64,000 nucleotides of DNA from Pycnopodia helianthoides (GCA_032158295.1 CM063243.1:1674001-1738000), one strand, 5' to 3'; shown: positions 46,083-56,783, counted from the first letter of the stretch. Made by a program: numbers and translations. The notes: generated by a model from the letters alone, not told the origin.

Positions 46083-46297
46083 GAATGAATCAGGGTGTGT
46101 CACGCCTTGGCAGACCTTCTTATCTGACGTCCATTATAAGCCAAGAGGAAAATGACTTCCATGTCCTGCTCATTACATCCACGCACGGTCAAGGCGGCAT
46201 GAAAACCTGGTTCGGCTACCGCAAGGATGGAACCAGTAGATTTGCCTGGATCGACAGCAGTGAGTCCATTCGTAGGTTAATGCACCAACTCTGATCG
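46083..46297 (+). pseudogene. Decayed second CTLD of unit L7 (3' half deleted)
   Basis: Same truncation as in L5b. Confidence 0.85.
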
Positions 46298-46890
46298 ACA
46301 CACGAGTTTTACAATGTCTTATATAGGAGAGAAATAAACAACTGTATTGATAGACATATACGCCTTTTGGCGAAAGTAATTGTTTTACCTTTAGGCTGTC
46401 CTAGGCATCCCACTGTTGTTTAACGTAAGTTTTAGATATATTTTAAATGTTTGTACTTGTGAGTGTCTTGCCAAAATAGCTATTACTGTTCTTATTATAA
46501 CTTTGTGATGTTATCGCCGTGTGCCCGGAACAAGGTCGCAGCGAAAGTGTGACCGGCAAAAGGTTGCAAGCAATAATGCATGGCTATCCACAATTGTGTT
46601 TCAAGAAAAATTGTGTCTGAAAGTTTGGTCGTTTTCTGCCATTCATAAGTCGTTGCAGGAAAGTTAAAATCCACATGGGAATGGAAAAACCTGTCAATTC
46701 TAGCATTATATAAGTAACAGTCATGACCTTTTTCTTTTTTTTCTCAAAAGAGCCAGTTATTGCTTATGACCTTCTGCTGCAGCTAAAAATTGTACTTTGT
46801 GTGGCTGAAAAAGGGACGTACAGCCTTGCGACCTTTTTTTCCGGGCACATGACGTTACTAGATGTGCATTAATCGAACCTCAAAGATGTT

Positions 46891-47336
46891 TTACATAACA
46901 TAACATAACAATTAAAATTTATAAGGCGCTATTCCATCAAGATCATAGCGCACAAGAAAGAAATTAACATGGAAAAAGGTGAGTCTTAAGGACTTTACGA
47001 AAAGCAGATAGAGTATTAGATTCCCTAATCACAGTAGGAAGATTGTTCCAAATCATTGGCCCAGCCACACTAAAGGCCTTTTGACCTAGAACTTTGTTTG
47101 CTCGGGGAACATTCAAGCGAGTGATGTCAAGTGTGGACCGAAGAAATCGTGGAGGAGTGTAATGTGACAGTAAAGTGGTAATATAACGAGGTGTAGTTTT
47201 GTTCAAGCATTTAAAAACTAGAAGAGCAATTTTAAAATGGATTCGTTCTCTAATTGGTAACCAATGAAGTTCCCTAAGTGATGGGGTAATATGTTCTCTC
47301 AAGGGTGTGGAACATATTAAACGAGCTGCACTATTA
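46891..47336 (-). mobile_element. LINE tail, long form (copy in repeat B)
   Basis: Same boundaries as 39629-40074, offset by 7262. Confidence 0.9.
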
Positions 47337-47552
47337 CCTCGGTTGGGGGACATCATTGTTGTATTTTTTAATTTTAATTTTTTAAATAATAATACATGCC
47401 ACGCAAAACGAAAAATGCAATGAAAAACCAAGTGCGACTTAAGACCAGACATGCAAGCTCGCAAGATACTCATAAATGATTAAGATTGGCCTGACCATGA
47501 ACAAAATCAATAAAAGCTCGGCGTCCATCTTGGCAGCTTGACTTATTCTTTA

Positions 47553-47648
47553 ACTGGGGTGCGTTTTTTGCGGCTGTAACCAATCAATGTTTTGGTCATC
47601 GGTCAACCAAAACAGTGATTGGTTACGACCGCGAAAATGCACCCCAGT
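47553..47648. repeat. 96-bp foldback hairpin, L7 unit
   Basis: Copy of the element at 40291-40386. Confidence 0.88.
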
Positions 47649-48959
47649 ACTCCGTTTCCCAAAATGCATTGCGGTATATTTTAAAGTTGATAATACTATT
47701 ATAGTTTCTTGAATAACCGAGTGTGATTTTCTAGTGTTAAAGATCGTTATAGTAGATATAAACAATCAAAACAATGGAACCGACTGGACGTTAATCTGTT
47801 TGTTTCTTGTTATGTTGTAAACAGACGGGGTTAATATTTGCATTCTGCACATTCGTTCTCTCTCAGGAGTGGATCCATAGAGTGGTTTGCACAGGGGAGG
47901 GGAGAAGGTTGACAAGTGTCATTAGCCTGAAGTTATTGCTCCAGAGAGGGAGGAAATACTAAAAAATAAATTAATCTCTAAAAAATAATATATGGGTAAA
48001 AAAAAAAACATTCTAATAGGGTAAACAAAAAAAGCTTTAAAAATGCAATATAAAACTTAACCGCAGTTGCACAATTCTGTTGAAAGTTGTTGCAAGAGTA
48101 AAAATGGGAATACTTACAGTTATCATTTAATCGTGAAACTGTGAACCACAAATTTTGCTTGTTAAAGAATTTGTGAGAACAATTTCCGGTTTGATTTAAT
48201 ACTGCAATGACTGACATACTAACAAATCACTCGAGAAAAGAATATTAACAACAGCCAAATTTTCTCAATTCTGTGCTCTTTCCGTGCATAAATTAATTTT
48301 AACGTTGAGATTTTCTTCATGACATGACGTCACATTTGTTGCTCATGTATATGGAAATTTGCATTAAAGCATAAAATACGAAAATGACATCAAAATACCC
48401 TAAAAAATCGAAAACGAAATTTGAAAATAAAGTGAAATGAGACACAAGTTTGCATCTCCAAGGATTACATTGAAAGAAATACATTTGACGTCCCTTTAAT
48501 ATGATCACTTCAATTTTGTTTTCAACCAATTTTCCATTGCACGCAGACGTTGTTACTACCAAAGATCGTCGCGGTGCTAAACGATCTTTGGTAACTGTGT
48601 GCAGTGAGTGGTGTATGGACACCGACGAAATTTACCATAAGCAAAAAGATCGGTATCGATGTCGGTGGCAGTTATAATTGCAACAACAAAGGAAATTATT
48701 TTGATAATTAACAATAGGCCTAATTCGACATCGTCACAGTTGCCATGGAGTGGCACTGAAACTGTCTCCACAACACTAACCATTGTTGGTCTAAAGACGC
48801 TACTTTGAGTACGGTACAAGGCCAGCGATAGTGAATGCCTTTGCTCTATCGTTGTATTTAACTTTTAGTTAACACACCATTATCTTTACACACACACGTC
48901 CTTGCTTGAGTTGTCAGTTCCTCTAGTCTTTGATAGTGGACTGCTTTTGGTTACTGAGT

Positions 48960-49487
48960 ATGGCGAGTTCTTTCAGGACCATCACTTTCAGTATCTTTGT
49001 AGCTCTCCTTCAGTCGCATTTCCTGATCGTATCTCCCGCATGCATGTCCTGCAGCAGTCCATGGACAAAATTTGGGAATCATTGCTACCTTCTCGTGACG
49101 GATGCCAAGACCTTTGATGAAGCTGAACAGTACTGTCAGGGTATGTCACGCCTCGGCAGACCATCTCATCTGGCATCCATTATGAGCCAAGAGGAACATG
49201 ACTTCATCGTCCTGCTCATAACTACCACATTCGGCGAAGGTGGCGTGAAAACCTGGTTCGGCTACCGCAAGGACACATCCAGTGGCTTTTTGAGTTGGCA
49301 CTTTATTGATGGCAGCCTTTCTAGGGGCTACACCAGCTGGGACAAAAGGGAACCCAGCGGTGATGGAAATTGTGCTGAGATACGGAAAACTTCTACGAGT
49401 GATTTCAACCTGTGGAATGACTTGGGGTGTTACTACCGCAGAAGATCCGTCTGTAAAATAGCAACCAGGTTCTCAGTGAAACTGTGA
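48960..49487 (+). CDS. Secreted C-type lectin (L8, 175 aa)
   Basis: Predicted protein identical to L3 (GCYYRRRSVCK, EPS, WND, SVKL extension) although L3 lies 17.8 kb away. This suggests gene conversion or a duplication that carried both. Promoter hairpin at 48558-48592. All seven cysteines are present. Confidence 0.93.
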   Translation: MASSFRTITFSIFVALLQSHFLIVSPACMSCSSPWTKFGNHCYLLVTDAKTFDEAEQYCQGMSRLGRPSHLASIMSQEEHDFIVLLITTTFGEGGVKTWFGYRKDTSSGFLSWHFIDGSLSRGYTSWDKREPSGDGNCAEIRKTSTSDFNLWNDLGCYYRRRSVCKIATRFSVKL

Positions 49488-49657
49488 TTAACTAATTGAC
49501 TGTCATTGAACGCATTCAGTTTGATATCATAGCTTCAAGGGTTGTACAGGGTCTTATGGTAGAGGAACAAACAACTTTGTACTAATCATGAACAACAGAC
49601 AACAGACAGGGCGCTAAAGCAGGATGTGGGGTTGTATCTTGCACTCTCCAGTGCATT

Positions 49658-49990
49658 GAATGAATCAGGGTGTGTCACGCCTTGGCAGACCTTCTTATCT
49701 GACGTCCATTATAAGCCAAGAGGAAAATGACTTCCATGTCCTGCTCATTACATCCACGCACGGTCAAGGCGGCATGAAAACCTGGTTCGGCTACCGCAAT
49801 GATGGATCCAGTAGATTTGCCTGGATGGACAGCAGTGAGTCCATTCGTAGGTTACACCAACTCTGATCGACACAATAGTGATGGAGACTGAGCCGAGATA
49901 CTTTACACTACAAAGGATTTGAACTTATTGTGGAATGACAGGCCATGTTTACAGCTCAGAATATCCGTCTGTAAATAAGCAGCCAGGTTC
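49658..49990 (+). pseudogene. Decayed second CTLD of unit L8
   Basis: As L3b: 68 open codons to 49866, then out of frame. AATAAA near 50095. Confidence 0.85.
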
Positions 49991-50871
49991 TGAGTGGAAC
50001 TCTGACCTCAACGAACTAACTGTAACTAATGGCTTCATGAGTGTAATGCGACAGCAGCCTTCACGAGTTTTACAATGTCTTATATAGGAGAGAAATAAAC
50101 AACTGTATTGATAGACATATACGCCTTTTGGCGAAAGTAATTGTTTTACCTTTACGCTGTCCTAGGCATCCCACTGTTTTTTAACGTAAGTTTTAGATAT
50201 ATTTTAAATGTTTGTACTTGTGAGTGTCTTGCCAAAATAGCTATTACTGTTCTTATTATAACTTTGTGATGTTATCGCCGTGTGCCCGGAACAAGGTCGC
50301 AACGAAAGTGTGACCGGCAAAAGGTTGCAAGCAATAATGCATGGCTATCCACAATTGTGTTTCAAGAAAAATTGTGTCTGAAAGTTTGGTCGTTTTCTGC
50401 CATTCATAAGTCGTTGCAGGAAAGTTAAAATCCACATGGGAAATGAAAAACCTGTCAATTCTAGCATTATATGAGTAACAGTCATGACCTTTTTCTTGTT
50501 TTTCTCAAAAGAGCCAGTTATTGCTTATGACCTTCTGCTGCAGCTAAAAATTGTACTTTGTGTGCCTGAAAAAGGGACGTACAGCCTTGCGACCTTTTTC
50601 CGGGCACATGACGTTACTAGATGTGCATTAATCGAACCTCAAAGATGTTTTCTTACCTCGGTTGGGGGACATCATTGTTGTATTTTTTAATTTTGATTTT
50701 TTAAATAATAATACATGCCACGCAAAACGAAAAATGCAATGAAAAACCAAGTGCGACTTAAGACCAAACATGCAAGCTCGCAAGATACTCATAAATGATT
50801 AAGATTGGCCTGACCATGAACAAAATCAATAAAAGCTCGGCGTCCATCTTGGCAGCTTGACTTATTCTTTA

Positions 50872-50967
50872 ACTGGGGTGCGTTTTTTGCGGCTGTAACC
50901 AATCACTGTTTTGGTCATCGGTCAACCAAAACAGTGATTGGTTACGACCGCGAAAATGCACCCCAGT
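50872..50967. repeat. 96-bp foldback hairpin, L8 unit
   Basis: Intact copy matching 33034-33129, with fully complementary inner arms (accaatcactgttttgg and its reverse). Confidence 0.9.
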
Positions 50968-52281
50968 ACTCTGTTTCCCAAAATGCAATGCGGTATATTT
51001 TAAAGTTGATAATACTGTTATAGTTTCTTTAATACCGAGTGTGATTTTCTAGCGTTAATGATCGTTATAGTAGATATAAACAATCAAAACAATGGAACCG
51101 ACTGGACGTTAATCTGTTTGTTTCTTGTTATGTTGTAAACAGACGGGATTAATATTTGCATTCTGCACATTCGTTCTCTCTCAGGAGTGGATCCATAGAG
51201 TGGTTTGCACAGGGGAGGGGGGAAGGTTGACAAGTGTCATTAGCCTGAAGTTATTGCTCCAGAGAGGGAGGAAATAATAAAAAATAAATTAATCTCTAAA
51301 AATAATATATGGGTAAAAAAAAAAATTCTAAATGGGTAAACAAAAAAAAGCTTTAAAAATGCAATATAAAACTTAACCGCAGTTGCACAATTCTGTTGAA
51401 AGTTGTTGCAAGAGTAAAAATGGGAATACTTACAGTTATCATTTAATCGTGAAACTGTGAACCCCAAATTTTGCTTGTTAAAGAATTTGTGAGAACAATT
51501 TCCGGTTTGATTTAATACTGCAATGACTGACATACTAATAAATCACTCAAGAAAAGAATATTAACAACAGCCAAATTTCCTCAATTCTGTGCTCTTTCCG
51601 TGCATAAATTAATTTTAACGTTGAGATTTTCTTCATGACATGACGTCACATTTGTTGCTCATGTATATGGAAATTTGCATTAAAGCATAAAATACGAAAA
51701 TGACATCAAAATACCCTTAAAAATGGAAAACGAAATTTGAAAATAAAGTGAAATGAGACACAAGTTTGCATCTCCAAGGATTACATTGAAAGAAATTACA
51801 TTTGATGTCCCTTTAATGTGATCCCTTCAATTTTGTTTTCATACAATTTTCCATTGCACGCAGACATGTACTTGTTACTACCAAAGATCGTCGCGGTGCT
51901 AAACGATCTTTGGTAACTGTGTGCAGTGAGTGGTATATGGACACCGACGAAATTTACTATAAGCAAAAAGATCGGTATCGATGTCTGTGGCAGTTATAAT
52001 TGCAACAACAAAGGAAAATATTTTGATAATTAACAATAGGCCTAATTCGACATCGTCACAGTTGCCATGGAGTGGCACTGAAACTGTCTCCACAACACTA
52101 ACCATTGTTGGTCTAAAGACGCTACTTTGAGTATGGTACAAGGCCAGCGATAGTGAATGCCTTTGCTCTATCGTTATATTTAACTTTTAGTTAACACACC
52201 ATTATCTTTACACACACACGTCCTTGCTTGAGTTGTCAGTTCCTCTAGTCTTTGATAGTGGACTGCTTTTGGTTACTGAGT

Positions 52282-52809
52282 ATGGCGAGTTCTTTCAGGA
52301 CCATCACTTTCAGTATCTTTGTAGCTCTCCTTCAGTCGCATTTCCTGATCGTATCTCCCGCATGCATGTCCTGCATCAGTCCATGGACAAAATTTGGGAA
52401 TCATTGCTACCTTCTCGTGACGGATGCCAAGACCTTTGATGAAGCTGAACAGTACTGTCAGGGTATGTCACGGCTCGGCAGACCATCTCATCTGGCGTCC
52501 ATTATGAGCCAAGAGGAACATGACTTCATCGTCCTGCTCATAACAACCACATTCGGCGAAGGTGGCGTGAAAACCTGGTTCGGCTACCGCAAGGACACAT
52601 CCAGTGGCTCTTTGAGTTGGCACTTTATTGATGGCAGCCTTTCTAGGGGCTACACCAGCTGGGACACTAAGGAACCCAGCGGTGATGGAAATTGTGCCGA
52701 GATATGGAAAACTTCTACGAGTGATTTCAACCTGTGGAATGACGTGGGGTGTAATTACCGCAGAAGATTCGTCTGTAAAATAGCAACCAGGTTCTCAGTG
52801 AAACTGTGA
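52282..52809 (+). CDS. Secreted C-type lectin (L9, 175 aa)
   Basis: Last intact gene of the array. Signal peptide, seven cysteines, EPS and WND, SVKL extension. It mixes features of other copies: CISPW and DTKEP as in L2, NYRRRFVCK as in L5, plus a private Trp in AEIWK. TATATTTAA at 52175-52183 is the best TATA box in the array. Promoter hairpin at 51880-51914. Confidence 0.93.
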   Translation: MASSFRTITFSIFVALLQSHFLIVSPACMSCISPWTKFGNHCYLLVTDAKTFDEAEQYCQGMSRLGRPSHLASIMSQEEHDFIVLLITTTFGEGGVKTWFGYRKDTSSGSLSWHFIDGSLSRGYTSWDTKEPSGDGNCAEIWKTSTSDFNLWNDVGCNYRRRFVCKIATRFSVKL

Positions 52810-52977
52810 TTAACTAATTGACTGTCATTGAATGCATTCAGTTTGATGTCATAGCTTCAAGGGTTGTACAGTGTCTTATGGTAGAGGAACAAACAACTTT
52901 GTATTAATCATGAACAACAGACAACAGACAGGGCGCTAAAGCAGGATGTGGGGTTGCATCTTGCACTCTCCAGTGCA

Positions 52978-53158
52978 TTGAATGAATCAGGGTTTGTCAC
53001 GCCTTGGCAGACCTTTTTATCTGACGTCCATTATATAAGCCAAGAGGAAAATGACTTCCATGTCCTGCTCATTACATCCACGCACGGTCAAGGCGGCATG
53101 AAAACCTGGTTCGGCTACCGCAAGGATGGATCCAGTAGATTTGCCTGGATCGACAGCG
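52978..53158 (+). pseudogene. Decayed second CTLD of unit L9, cut at a hairpin
   Basis: Runs to GSSRFAWIDSG, then switches without a gap into the promoter hairpin (ccaaagatcgtcgcggtgct, 53162-53195) and lectin upstream sequence to about 53320. The chimeric open frame of 121 codons is an accident of this join. Confidence 0.85.
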
Positions 53159-53319
53159 GTGCCAAAGATCGTCGCGGTGCTAGACGATCTTTGGTAACTG
53201 TGTGCAGTGAGTATAATATTGACATCGATTGTCATCATCACAGTCACCATGGCAGTGGCACTGAAACAGTCTCAACAACACTAACCATTATTGTTGAACA
53301 AACGCTATATTGATAAACG

Positions 53320-54254
53320 ATGAACGTCGGAAACCTGAGAATAACTTATTTGTAGATGTTAGTTGAATATCACTGGCGGAGTTTTTTTTTCGTGCATTAT
53401 CTTAAATGAAAACTTTTAATTTTCTCGAATTTGTAAATGAAATGGCTATTTAAAATCAATATAAAATTAATGTACCGGTCAAATCTGCCAGAAAGGCATC
53501 TATGTGATATGATAAGTATGAATGAGGGAATTATTTATTATTATTAATATTAGTATTAATTGGTAACGTCAATATGTTTAGTTAAACTTGTCAATAAAAT
53601 GTTCAAATAAATATTTGCGAATTGTGTTATTATTATTATTGTATGATAGTGTAATATAATGGACCCGTCTGAGCATTGTACTTTTAGCTCTAAATGTGTT
53701 ATTGATTTGACGAAAAATGACCGCAGGAATAACCGATTTTTAATGTTGGGGAAACAAATAAATGGGCATTCACACCGGTTCTGATCTTCACCAAATATTA
53801 TTACGTCACATTTACGTCACTAATTACTTGTAAACTTTCTACTCCTGACCGTGCTATCAACAGCTTCAATATTCAGTCGATATTTTATATATAGACTCTT
53901 TCCTCTTCTTTTTTTTTTTTTTTTTTTTTTTTTACGTATTTACTTATTCTTTTCCCCTACCTCTGCGATGTGCGGTCGGTCTACAACCCATAGACCGAAC
54001 TGTGAAGCTAAAAATAGGTGAAACTCTAGTTCTATCCTCAGTTAGGCCTGGTTGACATGACCTACGACCCTTTAGGCAGTATGATGACTCATGGACCCCG
54101 AATTCCCAGTTATAAAACACTTTTTAGTAGTTTGCACCGTGCCGTATAATTGACTTTTTTAAATTATTAATTTAGCTATAGACTTCCTCACCTAAGGTCT
54201 TAATAATTAGACTTTAATGGGTTTTTTCCCTTCACCTTTAGTTACTGATTGTGC
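53320..54254. other. Spacer between the array and outlying lectins
   Basis: AT-rich. It includes a repeat at about 53751-53890 shared with 63788-63925 (aaacaaataaatgggcattc) and a 25-bp T run at 53909-53933. No gene recognised. Confidence 0.5.
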
Positions 54255-54659
54255 GGATGCGGATGTCAGGTAGCTGGTACCTTGTGTGCACTGGTCTACT
54301 GACACGGACGAAAGCATATTGTTGTTCGACACCGATGTCGCTGGTAGGGATTATCTGCAACAAAGTGGGGGAAATTAGTATAATCATAGAGAAAGGACGT
54401 CCTTTCTCTTTGGTATAATATTGACATCGATTGTCATCATCACAATCACCGTGGCAGTGGCACTGAAACAATCTCCACAACACTAACCATTATTGACTAA
54501 CGCTATACATTGAGAACGGTAGTAAGCCAGCAGCAGTAAATGCCTTTGCTCTATCGTTATATTTAACCATTAGTTAACCAAGAATTATCTTTGGTTACGT
54601 CCTTGCTCAAGTTGTCAGTTTCTCTAGTCTTTGATAGGGACTGCTTTTGGTTCCTGAGT
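54255..54659 (+). promoter_or_regulatory. Upstream region of L10
   Basis: Contains gtagctggtaccttgtgtgc, a gacatcgattgtcatcatca block also present at 53220, and TATATTTAA at 54559-54567. The promoter hairpin is absent. Confidence 0.55.
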
Positions 54660-55155
54660 ATGGCGAGTTCTTTAAGGGTCATCACTTTCAGTATTCTTGT
54701 AGCTCTCCTTCAGTCAAATTCCTGATGGTATCTCCCTGCATGTCCTGCATCAGTCCATGGACAAGTTTTGGGAATCATTGCTACCTTCTAGTGGCGGATG
54801 CCAAGACCTTTGATAAAGCTGAACAGTACTGTCAGGGTTTGTCACGCCTTGGCAGACCATCTCATCTGGCGTCCATTATGAGCCAAGAGGAATATGACTT
54901 CCTCGTCCTGCTCATTACATCCACGTTCGGTCAAGGCGGCATGAAAACCTGGTTCGGCTACCGCAGGGATGGATCCAGTAGATTTGCCTGGATCGACAGC
55001 AGTCCATATGGAGGTTACACCAACTGGTACACTAATCAACCCAGTGGTGATGGAGACTGTGCGAGTTCCTTGACAATACAGAGGATTTCTTGTGGAATGA
55101 CCTGCACTGCAATTACCTCAGAAGATCCGTCTGTAAAATAGCAGCCAGGTACTGA
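54660..55155 (+). pseudogene. C-type lectin pseudogene (L10)
   Basis: The start ATG and signal peptide (MASSLRVITFSILVALLQS) are followed by a 1-bp deletion in the SHFLIV codons (cagtcaaattcctgatgg). A second 1-bp deletion lies after GDGDC (gtgcgagttcc against gtgctgagttcc). Between them the CTLD is intact: cysteines, GRPSHLASIMSQEEYDF and calcium loop QPS. The end AARY-TGA is out of frame. QPS would be a galactose-like variant position of the loop, but the gene is dead as written unless these are base errors. Confidence 0.85.
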
Positions 55156-55288
55156 GTGAAACTGTGATTAACTAATTGACTGTCATTAAATGCATTCAAC
55201 TTGATGTCATAGCTTCATGGGTAGTACAGTGTCTTATGTTGGAGGAACAAGCAACTTTGTATTATCAACAAAAGACAACAGACAGGGC

Positions 55289-55360
55289 TCTTGTGGAATG
55301 ACCTGCCATGTTCGGAACTCAGAAGATCTCTCTGTTAAATAGCAGCCAGGTTCTAAGTGA
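55289..55360 (+). pseudogene. Small CTLD 3' fragment
   Basis: ttgtggaatgacctgccatg, then aactcagaagatctctctgt and gcagccaggttct: the WND-to-stop part of a lectin with a stop in the VCK codons. Confidence 0.75.
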
Positions 55361-55554
55361 AACTGTAATTAACTTATTGACTGTCATTAAACGCATTCAG
55401 TTCGATACCATAGCTTCGAAGGTTGTACAGTGTCTTATGGTAGAGGAACAAACAACTTTGTATTGATAAACAACAGGCAACAGGCAGGGCGCTAAAGCAG
55501 GATGTGGGGTTGCATCTTGCACTCTGTCTCTAAAGTGCATTGAAAGTTATAGAG

Positions 55555-55740
55555 GTAGAGAGGACCATAATATTTCATGTGACACATTTAAATCATTATT
55601 TTGTCAAAATTTCTTGTCCAAAATCTGAGAGTGTTATTAGAGGTGTCGTTTAAAAAGCATATAACCCCTCTTCAACATGTTTGCTCTTTCCTCATACATA
55701 GATTAGAATTACTTTTGGTAACTTTATCATCTATTTACAT
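55555..55740 (+). repeat. Segment shared in inverse orientation with 1320-1490
   Basis: Sits between lectin 3' flank (left) and the final part of a CTLD (right), so here it interrupts a lectin fragment. Confidence 0.75.
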
Positions 55741-55744
55741 ATTT

Positions 55745-55873
55745 GATCAACCCAGTGGTGATGGAGACTGTGCTGAGTTCCTTGACTCTTATAGGGACGA
55801 AAACTTCTTGTGGAATGACCTGCCGTGTTATTACTACAGAAGTTCCGTCTGTAAAATAGCAGCCAGGTTCTGA
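55745..55873 (+). pseudogene. C-type lectin C-terminal fragment (L11)
   Basis: Reads DQPSGDGDCAEFLDSYRDEN, then FLWNDLPC and SSVCKIAARF-stop. The calcium loop is QPS with WND. The rest of the CTLD is absent, replaced by the 55555-55740 segment. AATAAA follows near 55965. Confidence 0.85.
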
Positions 55874-56147
55874 GTGGAACTGGAACTATAACTAACTGTA
55901 ATAATGGCTTCATGAGTGTGATGTCACAGCACCCTTCATGAGTTTCACAATGTCTAAAGGAGAGAAATAAACGACTTTATTGAGAGGCAAACGCCTTTTG
56001 GCGACAGTTAAATGTTTAACTTTTAGGCTCTCCTTGGCATCCCACTGTTGTTTAGCGTAAGTTTTAGATACAGTTTTAATGTTCTTACATGTACTTGTGA
56101 ATGTTTTGCCAAATAATTATTGCTATTCTTGTTAAAACTTTGTGATA

Positions 56148-56500
56148 TTATCGTCGTGTGCCCGGTACAAGGTCGTAACGAAAGTGTGACCGGCAAAAGG
56201 TTGCAAGCAAATTGCTGTCCAAAATTGTGTTTCAAGAAAAACTGAGTAGTCGGTTTTCTGCTTTTCTTTGTTGAAGGAAAGTTCAGTTCCACATTGAATG
56301 AAAGGGAAAAACATGTCTTGGAAGTAAATCTGGCATTTAATAAGTAATAGTCATTTAATACCTAATTGTTTTTTTTCTTCCAAATGAGCCAGTTATTGCT
56401 TATGACCTTCTGCTGCAGCAAAATGTTGTACTTTGAGTGCCTGAAAAAAGGACATACAGCCTTGCGACCTTCTTCGGGGCTCACGACGATATTGAACTTT
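56148..56500. mobile_element. Foldback MITE of lectin units (L11 copy)
   Basis: Left arm cgtgtgcccggtacaaggtc; the right arm read in reverse contains gccccgaagaaggtcgcaag. Diverged from the array copies. Confidence 0.6.
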
Positions 56501-56734
56501 ACATGCATCGCTTTAAAATGTGTAAATCGAGCCTCAAATATGTTGTTTTACCTCGGTCGGTGGAAACTATTGTTGCAGACACTTCGTTCAGTCTGTTCAG
56601 CTTTGTGTTTACTTGACCCCAATGCGTTTGTTGGGGTTATTAAAGTGTTCAAAAACAACTAGCTATACCCGAGATGAAGTGATTTTTTCTTCTCCAATTG
56701 TTGTTGTTATTGATATCTACAGACCCTCAAAGTA

Positions 56735-56783
56735 GAAAATAATTTCAAGAAAATAATTTCAAGAAAACAATTTCAAGAAAATG
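56735..56783. repeat. Short tandem repeat, 16-bp unit, three copies
   Basis: The unit aataatttcaagaaaa repeats three times with one substitution. Confidence 0.8.

Larger units (their letters stand above)
43383..50640 (+). repeat. Higher-order repeat copy B (lectins L7 and L8)
   Basis: Second copy of the 7.26 kb segment. It ends where the L8 unit lacks a LINE tail (50640), unlike the junction between the copies. Confidence 0.85.

Noticed and set aside
52948..53313. 121-codon frame with partial CTLD
   Set aside because: An accidental fusion of a decayed CTLD with promoter sequence; no signal peptide, no calcium site.
20867..56500. CRISPR-like regularity of repeats
   Set aside because: The periodicity is that of 3-4 kb gene units in a eukaryotic genome; there are no short direct repeats with unique spacers.
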